Counted from the first letter of the stretch, positions 44,716-55,344 are shown. The stretch is DNA of 64,000 bases from Ascidiaceihabitans sp. (GCA_028825475.1 JAPKAB010000002.1:62001-126000), one strand, 5' to 3'. The notes: generated by a model from the sequence alone, not told the origin. Program-made: numbers and translations.

Positions 44716-45081
44716 TTAAGACGCGCCTTGCATCAAGATCAAGCCATTGCCGTCTGGGTCCTTAAACGTCACCATTTGTCCGCAAGGCGCGTTTTCTATT
44801 TCGGCAGCGTCAACACCTTTGGCGATCAAGTCAGCGCGGGACGCTTTGACATCTGGTGTCGATATAACCAAACCACGCAGCGAACCAGCGGGCATACTTT
44901 CAAACCAAGTAACCAATGTAATGGACGTTTCCGTATTTGGCAGGCGCAGTTGTATCCACTGATGATCTGGTTCCACCTGCCCTTCAAACACGACCTCGAA
45001 CCCCAAAACGTCCACATAAAATTGTTTGGCACGCGGTTGCTCCGAAACAGGGATAGTAACGATGTCGACTTTTTGGGCCAT
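44716..45081 (-). CDS. VOC-family (glyoxalase-like) protein
   Basis: This 121-residue single-domain vicinal-oxygen-chelate protein has an EQPRAKQFYVDVLGFEVVFEG beginning and an MVTFKDPDGNGLILMQ end. The latter is the common glyoxalase/dioxygenase signature. It is probably metal-dependent but the reaction is unknown. It is isolated, with gaps of 258 bp on the SRAP side and 218 bp on the Hint pseudogene side. Confidence 0.85.
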   Translation of the reverse strand: MAQKVDIVTIPVSEQPRAKQFYVDVLGFEVVFEGQVEPDHQWIQLRLPNTETSITLVTWFESMPAGSLRGLVISTPDVKASRADLIAKGVDAAEIENAPCGQMVTFKDPDGNGLILMQGAS

Positions 45082-45299
45082 ATCGCAAACTCCGGCCTGA
45101 AAACTTCAATTATCATTACCTTAGTTCTTTACGAAACCAGCGTCTTATCCATCCAGAACTAGCACCCATCTAAATCAAAAATAAAATCGCCATATTTAGC
45201 CCTAATGTTGAACGCAATTGAACCTTATTCCACTCGTATTGATGGCACTACCACAACGAATTTATTTCTAATTTTTTGCACAATCATCGCCTAGGGCTC

Positions 45300-46356
45300 A
45301 TGGCTTTTATCTTCATCTATAGCCCCAGTGATTTTGTGTCGGGATTACCAGACGAAGTCGGCTCTAACGCTGCCGGGACGCCAACCTACACGCTTACGTT
45401 GGTACCAGGCGCAACTCCGACTGTTATTGAAATCAGCGACGATGACTCGGTTTTTAATGAGATCGATGCCTCACAGGTGTTGACCTCAGCGGCCAATGTT
45501 GACGGTACACCGTATGCTGCGGGAACCACCGTTCACACAGCATATGATCTGATAAATCCGACATTGGGCCACAAAATCACAAGCGTCCACTTTGGCGGTG
45601 ACGGGTACGAACAAGGTGCGGTGCATGGAATTGCTTAGACGGTCAAATTGACCGCTGGCAGCTCCTACATTCGACACCGAACGCACGTCATATACACAGA
45701 ACAATCTTTATGATGATTACGTTGCTTGTTTTGCTGCCAAGACGCAGATCAGAACGGATCATGGATTGATCGAGGTACAACACCTCAGATCCGGTGATCT
45801 GGTGTTAACTTTGGATCATGGCTATCAACCCTTACGAATGATCCTCAATCGTTATTTGTCTGCTGCGGAACTTAGCGCCAAACCAAAGTTGCGACCAGTT
45901 CGGGTAATGGCGGGTGCCCTTGGGTCTGGGCTGCCTGAAAGGGATCTACTGGTTTCGCCGCAACATCGGTTCCTTGCCAATTCACCTATCGTCGAACGCA
46001 TGTTTGGTGAAAAGCAAGCCTTGATTTCGGCCACAAAATTGACGGCCCTTTCTGGAATTTTCGTCTGTGAGGCAACGGTTGACGTTGAATATTTTCATCT
46101 GGTTTTAGATCAACATGAAGTTTTGCTGGCTGAAGGCGCGCCCGCCGAAAGCTATTACTGTGGGCCAATGGCGATCAACGCATTGTCCTTAGAAGCGCAG
46201 AGGGAGATGAAAATGCTGTTTCCAGAGCTGGGATCGCAACTGTATGAACCCTCCCAAGCGCGCTACATTCCCTGCACGAAAAAGCAGACAAAGTTCGCGT
46301 TCCGTCATGGTAAAAATTGCAAACCGATCCTGAAGGACCGCTTCTCTACCATTTGA
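45300..46356 (+). pseudogene. Hint-domain protein, inactivated by a stop and a frameshift
   Basis: The N-terminal part (from MAFIFIYSPSDFVSG) and the C-terminal Hint part (KTQIRTDHGLIEVQHLRSG onward) belong to one Roseobacter-type Hint protein, but the frame is broken twice. A TAG at 45636-45638 interrupts HGIA-STVKL, where Ser (TCG) would fit. Further on, after TAC at 45666-45668, a lone A precedes TTC, a net 2-base loss, and the frame resumes as FDTERTSYTQNNLYDDYVACFAA. The CFAAKTQI motif has Lys where Gly is expected. The second half alone has only a TTG at 45766 for a start. The DNA looks like a decaying gene. Confidence 0.8.
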
Positions 46357-46421
46357 CCTGCAAACGGGCTGTACCTGCGCTAAAGTGGGGCTGAATGCTC
46401 AACAATGGCGAGGAAAATCAA

Positions 46422-46745
46422 ATGAGCGATGTCATTCTACACTGCGTCTTCTGCAATTTCCGCAAAGACGCCACTGCTGAGCAGCGGACCGAGGTGTTCG
46501 CAGCGTTAGAGGCTTTTAGCCAAACGATTGATGGCGTCCTTGGGTCTGATTTTGGCGAGAATCGCGATTTTGAAAACAAGTCCCCCGATTTTGCTGGTGG
46601 CTTTGTTATCCGGTTTGCCAACCAGCACGCATTAGAGGCCTATGCGGTTCATCCGACGCATCAAAAATTGGGCGCGCAGCTTTGTACGCTGTGCGAAGGC
46701 GGCGGTGATGGAATCGTTGTTTATGATATCGAGAAATCCCAATAG
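46422..46745 (+). CDS. Dabb (stress-responsive A/B barrel) protein
   Basis: This 107-residue alpha/beta-barrel-type protein starts ILHCVFCNFRKDATAEQRTEVFAAL, with GFVIRFANQHALEAYAVHPTHQ in the middle, the Dabb signature. Family members are dimeric with unclear roles in stress or aromatic metabolism. ATG at 46422 follows GAGGAAAA. A strong terminator lies 28 bp beyond its stop. Confidence 0.85.
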   Translation: MSDVILHCVFCNFRKDATAEQRTEVFAALEAFSQTIDGVLGSDFGENRDFENKSPDFAGGFVIRFANQHALEAYAVHPTHQKLGAQLCTLCEGGGDGIVVYDIEKSQ

Positions 46746-46772
46746 CAGGAACGTTCGATCTGTTTGATACAA

Positions 46773-46800
46773 AAAAGGCGCGCATTGCTGCACGCCTTTT
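46773..46800. terminator. bidirectional intrinsic terminator
   Basis: AAAAGGCGCGCA and TGCACGCCTTTT form a 12-bp stem with one C-A mismatch and a TTGC loop. Each strand gives a T-run at the 3' side, so it serves both the Dabb gene (+) and the 5'-nucleotidase gene (-). Confidence 0.85.
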
Positions 46801-46822
46801 CTTTTGTCGTTTGGGGAACCCC

Positions 46823-48379
46823 TTATTTCACGGTGATACGACCGTCGGTGTAGGGCGTGAATGGCCCTTGAGCAGCCAAGTATTCCGCCATCACGTCAGC
46901 CAAATCCGGTCCGTAATCATAGGCGTTTGCCGCTGATTTGAACATTTTGTAGCCATCGCCACCGTTGCGAACGTAGTTGTTAGACACAACGCCATAGGTT
47001 TTGCCCAAATCAATAGCAGCGCCACCCACCATGACATCGCTAATGCGCGCGCCTGCTTCGGCAGCTGAATCTACGGTGAAGGAGATGCCTGCAACCTGTG
47101 CAAAACGGCCCGCACCCTCTTCCAATTCGCTCACACCATTTTCAAGTGCAGCAACGATTGTTGCACCATCAACTTCGAATGTTGACAGTGTGTTTTGGAA
47201 CGGAAGCACTGTAAGCACTTCGCCCATTGTCACCGGACCCGCATTGATGCTGGCCCGAATGCCACCACCGTTTTGGATCGCGATTTCAACGCCTTGGTCT
47301 TTTACGCGGTCAAGCATCGCATCCGCGATCAATGATCCCATTGGGCACTCGACGGCACGGCAAACCGAACGATCACCTTCAATTGCTGCGGCGGTTTCGG
47401 CCACAACTTTGGTGCGGATTTCCTCAAGCGGTTTTGCAGCTTCTGCAATGCGTGCAACGGTTGCTACATCTTCTGTTACGGACGCATCCATAACCAACGG
47501 CTCGCCAACGGCTTCCACGATTTCGCCAGCGTCGTTAAATGTGACGTTCAGCTCGCCCAAGAATTTACCATAAGCATAGGCCTGGACGATGGCTGTTTCA
47601 CCAACCATTGTCGGATATGCACCCGCCGCACGTTCATTTGTGTTGGACAATAGCGTGTTTGAGTGACCACCAACGATCACGTCAACGCCAGTTGTTTCCG
47701 CCGCAACGCGTTGATCCACACCGTAACCAGAGTGGGACAAGACGATGATCTTGTTCACGCCCATAGCTGTGAGCGCGTCAACTTCACCTTGGACCGCAGA
47801 CACTGGATCAGAGAAGGTGATGTTGTCGCCCGGGGATGCCAGATCGCCAGTGTCATCAGGTGTGAGACCGATCAGGCCCAGTTTTTCACCACCACGTTCG
47901 ATCACTGTAGATTTGGCCAATTTTCCAGCCAACAGTGGTTCGTTTGAAACATCAGCATTGGACATCAACACAGGGAAGTTCACCGCAGACATGAAGCCTG
48001 CCAACACTTCTGGGCCATCGTCGAATTCGTGGTTGCCCACCGTCATCGCGTCATAGCCAACTTTGTTCATCATCTCGGCTGCCAATGCGCCTTTATAATA
48101 TGTATAGAACAACGTGCCTTGGAATTGGTCACCGCCGTCTACGAGGATCGAATTGTTAGAACGGGCTTTTGCATCCGCAATCGCTGTGACCAAACGGGCG
48201 GAACCGCCAAAGCATTTGCCCTCTGCGTTGTCTTCAGAACCGCACCCGCTGTCGTATTTGCTGATTGGCTCAAAACGTGCGTGGAAATCGTTTGTGTGTA
48301 GAATGGTCAAAGAATAATCGGCTGCTGCCGTGCCTGCTGTCAAAGCAAGTGCAGCCACTGTTTGTGTTAAACGCATCAT
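46823..48379 (-). CDS. secreted 5'-nucleotidase / metallophosphatase
   Basis: This 518-residue periplasmic enzyme has a signal peptide (MMRLTQTVAALALTAGTAAA) and a two-metal calcineurin-like domain. The latter shows ILHTNDFHARFEP, GGDQFQG, GNHEFD, and later LSHSGYG and GGHSN. The C-terminal 5'-nucleotidase domain carries QNGGGIRASI. It cleaves nucleoside phosphates to supply phosphate and nucleosides. The start at 48379 (ATGATG) follows GGGGGAC. Confidence 0.92.
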   Translation of the reverse strand: MMRLTQTVAALALTAGTAAADYSLTILHTNDFHARFEPISKYDSGCGSEDNAEGKCFGGSARLVTAIADAKARSNNSILVDGGDQFQGTLFYTYYKGALAAEMMNKVGYDAMTVGNHEFDDGPEVLAGFMSAVNFPVLMSNADVSNEPLLAGKLAKSTVIERGGEKLGLIGLTPDDTGDLASPGDNITFSDPVSAVQGEVDALTAMGVNKIIVLSHSGYGVDQRVAAETTGVDVIVGGHSNTLLSNTNERAAGAYPTMVGETAIVQAYAYGKFLGELNVTFNDAGEIVEAVGEPLVMDASVTEDVATVARIAEAAKPLEEIRTKVVAETAAAIEGDRSVCRAVECPMGSLIADAMLDRVKDQGVEIAIQNGGGIRASINAGPVTMGEVLTVLPFQNTLSTFEVDGATIVAALENGVSELEEGAGRFAQVAGISFTVDSAAEAGARISDVMVGGAAIDLGKTYGVVSNNYVRNGGDGYKMFKSAANAYDYGPDLADVMAEYLAAQGPFTPYTDGRITVK

Positions 48380-48544
48380 CTGGATGTCCCCCATTGGTTG
48401 AATATCTCATCACTTTGGCCTTGGTCTGTTCAAGAGTCAAAGCCGCAACTGAATCATTTCACCCCACATCCATCACACGCGAATATGACGTAACGGTAAC
48501 GCTGGTGACTTGACGCCTGTTTACCCAAAGGGCATCAGGCGCAT

Positions 48545-48883
48545 ATGTTGATATTCAAAATATTCCGCTCCGACGAATGGGCAGACCTGCGCGCCAATGG
48601 CGAAACGCAAGGTGCGCCGATCGATATTGCAGATGGTTATGTCCATTTCTCGACCGCCGAACAGGCGCAAGAAACGGCTGACAAGCATTTCGCAGGCGTC
48701 GAAGACCTGTTCTTGCTGGGCGTTGAAACTGATCCGCTGGGCGATGACCTAAAGTGGGAAGTGTCACGCGGGGATGCATTGTTTCCGCACCTATACCGCA
48801 ACTTGAAACTCGCCGATGTGGCATGGGCACAGCCTTTGCCATTGGTCGATGGACGCCACGAATTCCCGGCGGGTTTGCTGTAA
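48545..48883 (+). CDS. DUF952 family protein
   Basis: This 112-residue protein belongs to DUF952, whose members are small, with a [20 protein letters not shown] segment and a hydrophobic [22 protein letters not shown] stretch. The function is unknown. It lies 50 bp before pyrD and may be on the same transcript. Confidence 0.85.
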   Translation: MLIFKIFRSDEWADLRANGETQGAPIDIADGYVHFSTAEQAQETADKHFAGVEDLFLLGVETDPLGDDLKWEVSRGDALFPHLYRNLKLADVAWAQPLPLVDGRHEFPAGLL

Positions 48884-48932
48884 ACACGTCTCCCGATCCG
48901 CATTAGATGAAACGACAAAGGGCCACATTCGG

Positions 48933-49976
48933 ATGAAACAGGTAATGGAACAGCTGGGGCTTAAGGCCTTGCTTAAGATTGATCCCGAATTGGCGCATGG
49001 TTTGGCGATCAAAGCCCTGAAGATGGGTTTGGCCCCAACACCCGGTCCGGTAACGTCCAGCCGCCTTGCCACCAAGGTTGCAGGTTTGGACATGCCTAAC
49101 CCTGTTGGTTTGGCAGCGGGTTTTGACAAAAACGCCGAAGTTGTCGCCCCTTTGTCCAAAGCAGGCTTTGGCTTTATCGAAGTGGGTGCGGCAACGCCGA
49201 TCGCGCAACCAGGTAATCCAAAACCACGGCTGTTTCGCCTAAGTGAAGATCGCGCTTCGATCAATCGCTTTGGCTTTAACAACCACGGTTCTGAAGCAAT
49301 CGCTGCCCGCCTCAGCAAACGCGGCACTGGCATTCCAGTCGGCCTTAACCTTGGCGCAAACAAAACCAGTTCCAATCGTGCGGAAGACTTTGCCACTGTA
49401 TTGAAGCAGGCAGGTCCTTATGTGGACTTTGCAACTGTGAATGTGTCCTCTCCCAACACTGAAAAGCTGCGCGACTTGCAGGGGCCAATGGCCTTGGCCG
49501 CGTTGCTTGATGGTGTGATGCAAGTGCGCGGCGACACGCCGGTGTTCCTAAAAATCGCACCTGATTTGACAGATCAAGACCTTGCCGACATTGCCAAGGT
49601 GGCCACGGACGCCCGCGTTGCGGCTATTATCACAACCAACACCACCCTTGATCGTGCAGGCCTTCAAAGCCAGCACCGCGATGAAATGGGCGGCCTGTCA
49701 GGCGCGCCGTTGTTTGAGAAATCAACGCGCATCCTTGCGAAACTAAGCGAGCTGACAACCATCCCATTGATCGGCGTTGGTGGCATCAGCACTGGCGAAC
49801 AAGCCTATGCTAAAATTCGCGCCGGTGCCTCTGCGGTACAGTTGTACACTGCGTTAGTTTATGGCGGTCTATCCCTTGCAGCCAAAATTGCCCGCGAGTT
49901 GGATGCGCTGTTGGAACGCGATGGGTTCAAGAACGTTCAGGATGCTGTTGGCACCGATAAGGCACGTTGGCTTTAA
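48933..49976 (+). CDS. pyrD: dihydroorotate dehydrogenase (quinone), class 2
   Basis: This 347-residue membrane-associated flavoprotein oxidises dihydroorotate to orotate with quinone in pyrimidine synthesis. [32 protein letters not shown] (catalytic Ser) and [17 protein letters not shown] are class 2 signatures, and the N-terminal helix of about 40 residues is the class 2 extension. The ATG at 48933 is used rather than an upstream start that would overlap DUF952. Its stop overlaps the opposing MATE gene by 4 bp. Confidence 0.94.
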   Translation: MKQVMEQLGLKALLKIDPELAHGLAIKALKMGLAPTPGPVTSSRLATKVAGLDMPNPVGLAAGFDKNAEVVAPLSKAGFGFIEVGAATPIAQPGNPKPRLFRLSEDRASINRFGFNNHGSEAIAARLSKRGTGIPVGLNLGANKTSSNRAEDFATVLKQAGPYVDFATVNVSSPNTEKLRDLQGPMALAALLDGVMQVRGDTPVFLKIAPDLTDQDLADIAKVATDARVAAIITTNTTLDRAGLQSQHRDEMGGLSGAPLFEKSTRILAKLSELTTIPLIGVGGISTGEQAYAKIRAGASAVQLYTALVYGGLSLAAKIARELDALLERDGFKNVQDAVGTDKARWL

Positions 49977-51319
49977 ACCTGCTTATGGTTCTGGGCTGCG
50001 GCCTCAAGTGCGGGATATCGAAGACTTAATGTGATGCCCCGCGCAAGGAACGACACAAGCAACGCCGCCCACAATCCGTGGTTCCCCCAAAGGGGCAAAA
50101 ACAGCCAAACGGCGATCCAGTAAACGATAAAACTGACAATCATCATGTTGCGCATATCGCGCGATTGGGTTGCCCCGATGAAAATTCCGTCCATCATCCA
50201 CGCCACACAACCAATCAACGGGGCGACAACCATCCAAGGCAGATAGATGCGCGCCTCTGCCTGAACCTCTGGTGATTTGGCCATAAGGTCGATCAGCCAA
50301 GGGCCAAAGATTGCGAATGCCAAGGCTGTGGTGACGCACACAACAGCCCCCCAAAAACCTGTCATCAACGCAGAACGACGCAGACGTGATGCATCACCGC
50401 GCCCCATGGCCCGTGCGATCAACGTTTCAGCAGCAAAGGCAAAACCGTCCATCGCGTAGGCCGTGATGTACATGAACTGTACCAGCACTTCGTTAGACGC
50501 CAGCGTGACATCCCCGAACCGCGTTCCAAGGAACACAAAAGACGAAAAGATCACCATCAACAGGGCGGAGCGGATCAAGATATCAGTGTTCAGCAGCGCC
50601 ATGCGGATCAGTTTCGCCCGATCAAACACCTGCACCCATTTGCGCCAATCCGGATGTTTGAACGCATCGCGGCATAGATAAAGCGCCAGCCCAGCGCCAA
50701 TAAGTTCCGCAATCACTGTCCCAATAGCCACGCCCTGCACACCCATATCCAACCAAAGCACGAATAATACGCTGAGCAGTATATTGACGCTGTTCATTAC
50801 CAGTTGGACCCAGAACACGCCCGAAGTGCGTTCCATCGCGACCAGCCAACCCGTTAGAGAATAAATGCTGATGGCCGCAGGTGCCGTCCAGATGCGGATT
50901 GAAAGGTAGCTGTACGCAAGCGTTTCGACCTCTGTGGAAGCATGTGACATGCTGAGGGCCGCCGCGAAGATAAGCGGTTGTAGCAAGATCAGGGTAAACC
51001 CAGCGGCCAAAGCGATCAAAAGCGCACGGGTTAGGATAATGGAGACCTCAGCTTGATCTTCTGCCCCCGCAGCTTGTCCCACCAGACCCACGGTGCCCAT
51101 ACGCAGAAAGCCAAAGATCCAGAAAACCGTAGTCAAAATGATCGCACCAAGGCCGACAGCTCCAATGGGTGCCGCCTCTCCCATTTGCCCAACAACGCCA
51201 AGGTCCACAGCCCCAAGTATTGGAACCGTGGCGTTTGACAGCACCAAAGGCACCGCCAGTTTGAGGATACGTTTGTGTGTGATTTCTTGAGGTGGCGTTG
51301 CGGGTGTGACCGGTTTCAC
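49973..51319 (-). CDS. MATE-family efflux transporter (DinF-like)
   Basis: This 448-residue protein has twelve hydrophobic segments in two halves. It starts with [33 protein letters not shown], typical of DinF-type MATE proteins. These extrude drugs or metabolites using ion gradients. It overlaps the next thioesterase gene (51316-51819) by 4 bp, so it shares a transcript with two thioesterases. The substrate is not known. Confidence 0.9.
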   Translation of the reverse strand: MKPVTPATPPQEITHKRILKLAVPLVLSNATVPILGAVDLGVVGQMGEAAPIGAVGLGAIILTTVFWIFGFLRMGTVGLVGQAAGAEDQAEVSIILTRALLIALAAGFTLILLQPLIFAAALSMSHASTEVETLAYSYLSIRIWTAPAAISIYSLTGWLVAMERTSGVFWVQLVMNSVNILLSVLFVLWLDMGVQGVAIGTVIAELIGAGLALYLCRDAFKHPDWRKWVQVFDRAKLIRMALLNTDILIRSALLMVIFSSFVFLGTRFGDVTLASNEVLVQFMYITAYAMDGFAFAAETLIARAMGRGDASRLRRSALMTGFWGAVVCVTTALAFAIFGPWLIDLMAKSPEVQAEARIYLPWMVVAPLIGCVAWMMDGIFIGATQSRDMRNMMIVSFIVYWIAVWLFLPLWGNHGLWAALLVSFLARGITLSLRYPALEAAAQNHKQV

Positions 51320-51819
51320 GATTTATCGGAACGTGGTTGTGGCATCAGGAAATGTCCTGTCGCTTGGGCAAACAGTTTTTCGCGATTATCTTGCCAGCCC
51401 TCAACATGCACAGAGGCATAGCGCCGGCCTGATCGGGTAATTCGTGCGCGAGCATAGGCATCGCGCGGCAGGCCAGAGCGCAGGTAATCCACAGTAAAGT
51501 CGATGGTCTTTGGCATGCGGAACGCTGTGCTATCGCCCTCTAACTCACCGCTTTCAAGATCATCCCAAAGTGTCGCCCAGCTGAGAGAGATTACAGATGT
51601 GATTTCTAAAAATGCCGAGGTCACACCGCCGTGGATCGCGGGCAGCAGAGGATTGCCAATCAATTTATCCGCATAGGGCAGAACAGCCGTCAGTTCATCA
51701 CCACGTCGATCGAAGGTGACGCCAAGGTATTGGATATAGGGTACGCGCCCAACCAATTTGCTCAATGCCTCGTCGCGGCGTTGTTTGATCACTTGTACAG
51801 GTTCAGGTGGCTTTCTCAT
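51316..51819 (-). CDS. PaaI-family hot-dog thioesterase
   Basis: This 167-residue protein is a hot-dog thioesterase: LPAIHGGVTSAFLEITSVISLS is the active-site region. The C-terminal half has DFTVDYLRSGLPRDAYARARI. Its ATG overlaps the stop of the preceding thioesterase (ATGA), and its stop overlaps the MATE gene. The acyl-CoA substrate is unknown. Confidence 0.85.
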   Translation of the reverse strand: MRKPPEPVQVIKQRRDEALSKLVGRVPYIQYLGVTFDRRGDELTAVLPYADKLIGNPLLPAIHGGVTSAFLEITSVISLSWATLWDDLESGELEGDSTAFRMPKTIDFTVDYLRSGLPRDAYARARITRSGRRYASVHVEGWQDNREKLFAQATGHFLMPQPRSDKS

Positions 51820-52241
51820 CTGCGCTGCCCCTCGATTGTAAAGGTGCCTGTCGCCATTGCGACTGGATTGTCTGTATCCTCATCAACCGCCGTTGCCCGC
51901 ACAAAGGCGACGTTACGGGTGATGTGATAACATGTGGCGGTGGTGGACAGCGCCTGACCCGGCGTGGCCGAACGCATATAGTCAATACGCAGATCAATGG
52001 TGGCTGTGGCCCCAGGATTGGATGGATGGCTCATCACTGCTGCACCGCAACAACTGTCCATCAACGCTGATACCGCGCCCCCATGAACAACCCCCGTTTC
52101 CGGATCTCCAATCAAGCGTTCGTCATAAGGCATCGTGATTGTCGCTACACCGTTTTCGATTTCGGTTAAAACCATACCCAGATCGCGCGAATGCGGGATC
52201 GCTTCCATAAACTGTCGGGCTATATTCACTTTGTCTGACAT
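51816..52241 (-). CDS. PaaI-family hot-dog thioesterase
   Basis: This 141-residue hot-dog thioesterase has TGVVHGGAVSALMDSCCGAAVM and TIDLRIDYMRSATPGQAL. The start MSDKVNIA at 52241 follows AAAGGCG; the longer upstream frame is spurious. It is first of three overlapping genes (two thioesterases then MATE), diverging from a MerR gene. The two thioesterases look like a tandem duplication. The substrate is not known. Confidence 0.86.
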   Translation of the reverse strand: MSDKVNIARQFMEAIPHSRDLGMVLTEIENGVATITMPYDERLIGDPETGVVHGGAVSALMDSCCGAAVMSHPSNPGATATIDLRIDYMRSATPGQALSTTATCYHITRNVAFVRATAVDEDTDNPVAMATGTFTIEGQRR

Positions 52242-52355
52242 AAGCGTGCGCCTTTCGTTGCTTGCAGCCTTTTGACCAGTCCCATGCGAAAAGGGCAAGA
52301 GCACCCGTTGCGCTTCTATTGCGGCCCGCCTAACCTGCATCCCAAGGGGAGTACT

Positions 52356-52730
52356 ATGACAGACGATCGGTTATCTTTTAAGGAAATGTGTGCCGCGTTC
52401 GATGTAACACCGCGCACTCTAAGGTATTACGAATACATTGAATTGCTGCAACCTGATCGCGAAGGCCGTTCGCGGTTTTACGGTGCCCGCGAACGTGCAC
52501 GGATGAAGTTGATCATGCGTGGTCGTAAGTTTGGCTTTCAACTCGAAGACATCCGCCAATGGCTGCTGATCTACGAAAACGAGGGTACAAAGGCACAAAT
52601 GGAAGCGTGGATCGACATGGCTGATGGTCAACTAAAAGAGCTAGCAGAGCAACGCGTCCATCTGGAAGAAGCCATCACAGAACTACAAGCTTTACGCGAA
52701 AACGTTGCTACGGAATTGACCAAGTCCTAA
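52356..52730 (+). CDS. MerR-family regulator
   Basis: This 124-residue MerR protein has the HTH and wing FKEMCAAFDVTPRTLRYYEYIELL and a dimerisation helix. No metal-binding Cys cluster appears, so it is of the LiuR/metabolite type rather than the metal type. AAGGGGAG precedes the ATG at 52356. It is a paralogue of the next MerR gene. Position before the beta-oxidation genes suggests a role in acyl-CoA metabolism. Confidence 0.87.
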   Translation: MTDDRLSFKEMCAAFDVTPRTLRYYEYIELLQPDREGRSRFYGARERARMKLIMRGRKFGFQLEDIRQWLLIYENEGTKAQMEAWIDMADGQLKELAEQRVHLEEAITELQALRENVATELTKS

Positions 52731-53061
52731 GATCCTTGCTGATCTTATTTTCGGATAGGGCAACCCCATTTTCGCGCTATCGATTCTTTTGAAACGACCT
52801 GTCCTGCGCCCAAAGCAGACATTTTTATCGTAGCTTTTGCGATGAATTGCACAAATCTGTGAAAGTCGCCTGCAAAATAATGCGATCCCCCCCAATCCCT
52901 GTTTTTTCTAGATTCTCAATCACTTGACGTAAAGAAACGCTACGTAAAGCAATAAGTTGACGTTGCGTACAGCTTACGTAAGCCAAATTCCCATTGTATC
53001 AAACGATAATAAGACCCAATTGACACTCGTAACATTGATTTTACGAGCGGAGATAAAGCCA
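52731..53061. promoter_or_regulatory. 331-bp control region of the second MerR gene and fad operon
   Basis: This gene-free stretch is AT-rich and holds several repeated sites. ACGTAAAG is seen at 52927-52934 and 52942-52949, TTGACGT at 52957-52963, and a perfect palindrome GCTTACGTAAGC at 52972-52983. CTCGTAA/TTACGAG (53026-53032/53041-53047) is an inverted repeat that runs up to the ribosome site. These resemble sites bound by MerR-type regulators of acyl-CoA catabolism (LiuR-like). Confidence 0.6.
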
Positions 53062-53463
53062 ATGACCGAGAATACAAAAACCATCAGAGAGATGTGCGAC
53101 GCACACAATGTGACCCCACGCACTTTGCGCTTCTATGAAGCCAAGGAATTGCTGTTTCCTATTCGTGAGGGGCAAAAGCGCCTCTTTACCAAACGTGATG
53201 GCGCACGCCTCAAGCTGATCTTACTGGGCAAACGCTTTGGCTTCAGCCTTGAGGAAATTCGCCAGCTTCTGGATCTGTATCACGTTGATGATGACCGCAA
53301 AACGCAACTGGCCCGCGCCTATGCCGTAGCCAATGACCGTCTGGCCGATATGGAACGCCAGCGCGACACGTTGAACGAAGCCATCGAAGACCTAAAACAT
53401 CAAATGCGCTGGGGCGAAAAGATGATCGCTTCGACCAAGAAAAACTCGGGGATGACCCACTAG
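53062..53463 (+). CDS. MerR-family regulator (LiuR-like) upstream of beta-oxidation genes
   Basis: This 133-residue MerR protein has the HTH REMCDAHNVTPRTLRFYEAKELL and a long C-terminal coiled-coil (ANDRLADMERQRDTLNEAIEDLKHQM). It lacks metal-binding Cys, as do LiuR and related regulators of branched-chain and fatty acid breakdown. It lies 45 bp before the acyl-CoA dehydrogenase gene, likely its target and co-transcribed. GGAG precedes the ATG at 53062. Confidence 0.88.
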   Translation: MTENTKTIREMCDAHNVTPRTLRFYEAKELLFPIREGQKRLFTKRDGARLKLILLGKRFGFSLEEIRQLLDLYHVDDDRKTQLARAYAVANDRLADMERQRDTLNEAIEDLKHQMRWGEKMIASTKKNSGMTH

Positions 53464-53508
53464 AACCGGATCGTCCTGCACCCAATTTGTGACCAATCGG
53501 AGAACACT

Positions 53509-55290
53509 ATGCCTCGCTACACAGCCCCAACAAAAGACATGCAGTTCATTTTGCACGATCTATTGAAAGTCTCAGAAAGCACCATTCCAGGCTATGATGA
53601 GCTGGAAGCAGATTTCACATCTGCAGTGCTGGAAGAAGCAGGCAAACTGACGTCTGAAGTATTGGCCCCTCTGAACGTGACGGGCGACAAAGAAGGCTGC
53701 CGTTTGGAAAACGGCGTTGTTTACACACCAGCTGGTTTCAAAGACGCATTTGCCAAAGTCAAAGAAGGCGGTTGGACTGGCTTGGATATGCCCGAGCAAT
53801 ACGGCGGGCAAAACATGCCAGCGGTTTTGGGATCGGCAGTGGGCGAATTGTTTTCCGGCTCCAACATGGCGTTCACAATGTATCAGGGTCTAACCCACGG
53901 TGCAGCATCCGCGATTTTGGCCCACGGAACTGAAGCGCAAAAAGACAAATGGTTGCCAAACATGGTGTCGTGCGAATGGACAGGCACGATGAACCTAACA
54001 GAGCCACATTGCGGCACTGATCTGGGGCTGATGCGCACCAAAGCAGAACCACAAGCGGACGGCAGCTATAAGATTACAGGCCAGAAGATCTTTATCTCTT
54101 CTGGTGAGCACGACATGGCGGACAACATCGTTCACTTGGTTTTGGCGAAAATCACCGATGGTCCTGAAGGCATCAAAGGTGTGTCTTTGTTCATCGTTCC
54201 AAAGGTTATGGTCAATGAAGATGGTTCCTTGGGCGAGCGCAACGGGGCAACCGTTGGCAGCATCGAAGAGAAGATGGGCATCCACGGCAACTCTACCTGC
54301 GTCATGAACTATGACAACGCGACAGGCTATTTGTTGGGCGATGAGCACAAAGGCATGCGCGCCATGTTCACCATGATGAACGAGGCGCGTTTGGGTGTCG
54401 GGATGCAAGGGCTGTCCCAAGCCGAAGCTGCTTATCAAAACGCACTGGATTACGCCAACGACCGTCTGCAAGGGCGCGCCGTCACTGGTGTTCAAAACCC
54501 AGAGGGTCCAGCCGATCCATTGATCGTTCACCCAGACATTCGTCGTTCCTTGATGGAACAAAAGTCATTCGTTGAGGGCGCACGTGCCTTCATCCTTTGG
54601 GGTGCCACGATGATTGATGCCGCCCACCGCGCGGATGACAAAGACGCCGATGGCTTGGTGTCCTTGTTGACCCCAGTGATCAAAGGCTTTTTGACGGACG
54701 TCGGTTACGACATGACCGTTAAGGCACAACAGATCTATGGCGGCCACGGCTATATCGAGGAATGGGGCATGTCCCAATTCACCCGCGATGCCCGCATTGC
54801 GATGATCTATGAAGGGGCCAATGGCGTTCAGGCGCTAGACCTTGTGGGCCGCAAATTGGCGCAAGACGGCGGCAAGCACGTGATGGCGTTCTTTGAGATG
54901 GTGAAGACCTTTATCAAAGAAAACGCCGGTCAGGATGAGGCCTATGACAAAGAGTTTATCGAACCACTCAAAGCAGCGTCCAAGGATTTGCAGGCCGCGG
55001 GCATGTATTTCATGCAAAACGGCATGAGTAATCCAAACCATGCATTGGCTGGTTCTAACGACTTTATGCATATGTTTGGACACGTCTGCCTTGGCCTAAT
55101 GTGGGCACGTATGGGCAGGGTTTCTAGCGATACCTTAGCTGCGGGTACGGATGACGCAACATTCTATGAAACCAAGCTTGCGACGGGTCGTTTCTATATG
55201 GCGCGCCAGTTGCCTGCGACGGCATTGCACCTAACACGTATTCAATCTGGAAGTGATACGGTGATGGCGCTGGATGCGGCAAACTTCTAA
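53509..55290 (+). CDS. acyl-CoA dehydrogenase (FadE/DmdC-like, long form)
   Basis: This 593-residue acyl-CoA dehydrogenase carries the C-terminal extension of the large form. The family includes long-chain enzymes and DmdC, which oxidises methylmercaptopropionyl-CoA from DMSP in roseobacters. [17 protein letters not shown] binds FAD, and [43 protein letters not shown] has the catalytic Glu. With fadA and fadB downstream it is more likely a general acyl-CoA enzyme, but DMSP-linked activity cannot be excluded. Confidence 0.9.
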   Translation: MPRYTAPTKDMQFILHDLLKVSESTIPGYDELEADFTSAVLEEAGKLTSEVLAPLNVTGDKEGCRLENGVVYTPAGFKDAFAKVKEGGWTGLDMPEQYGGQNMPAVLGSAVGELFSGSNMAFTMYQGLTHGAASAILAHGTEAQKDKWLPNMVSCEWTGTMNLTEPHCGTDLGLMRTKAEPQADGSYKITGQKIFISSGEHDMADNIVHLVLAKITDGPEGIKGVSLFIVPKVMVNEDGSLGERNGATVGSIEEKMGIHGNSTCVMNYDNATGYLLGDEHKGMRAMFTMMNEARLGVGMQGLSQAEAAYQNALDYANDRLQGRAVTGVQNPEGPADPLIVHPDIRRSLMEQKSFVEGARAFILWGATMIDAAHRADDKDADGLVSLLTPVIKGFLTDVGYDMTVKAQQIYGGHGYIEEWGMSQFTRDARIAMIYEGANGVQALDLVGRKLAQDGGKHVMAFFEMVKTFIKENAGQDEAYDKEFIEPLKAASKDLQAAGMYFMQNGMSNPNHALAGSNDFMHMFGHVCLGLMWARMGRVSSDTLAAGTDDATFYETKLATGRFYMARQLPATALHLTRIQSGSDTVMALDAANF

Positions 55291-55344
55291 GGTGCTAGGG
55301 GTGGGCGATTGTCCCACCCCAACGACACTGCAGGAAAAACAACC

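Noticed and set aside
45766-46356. Hint fragment as an independent gene from TTG
   Set aside because: The reading frame continues upstream into recognisable Hint sequence without a start, and the preceding frame carries the N-terminal half; a pseudogene explains both.
53509-55290. DmdC (DMSP pathway) as a firm call
   Set aside because: The family covers both DmdC and general acyl-CoA dehydrogenases; the fadA/fadB context favours general beta-oxidation.
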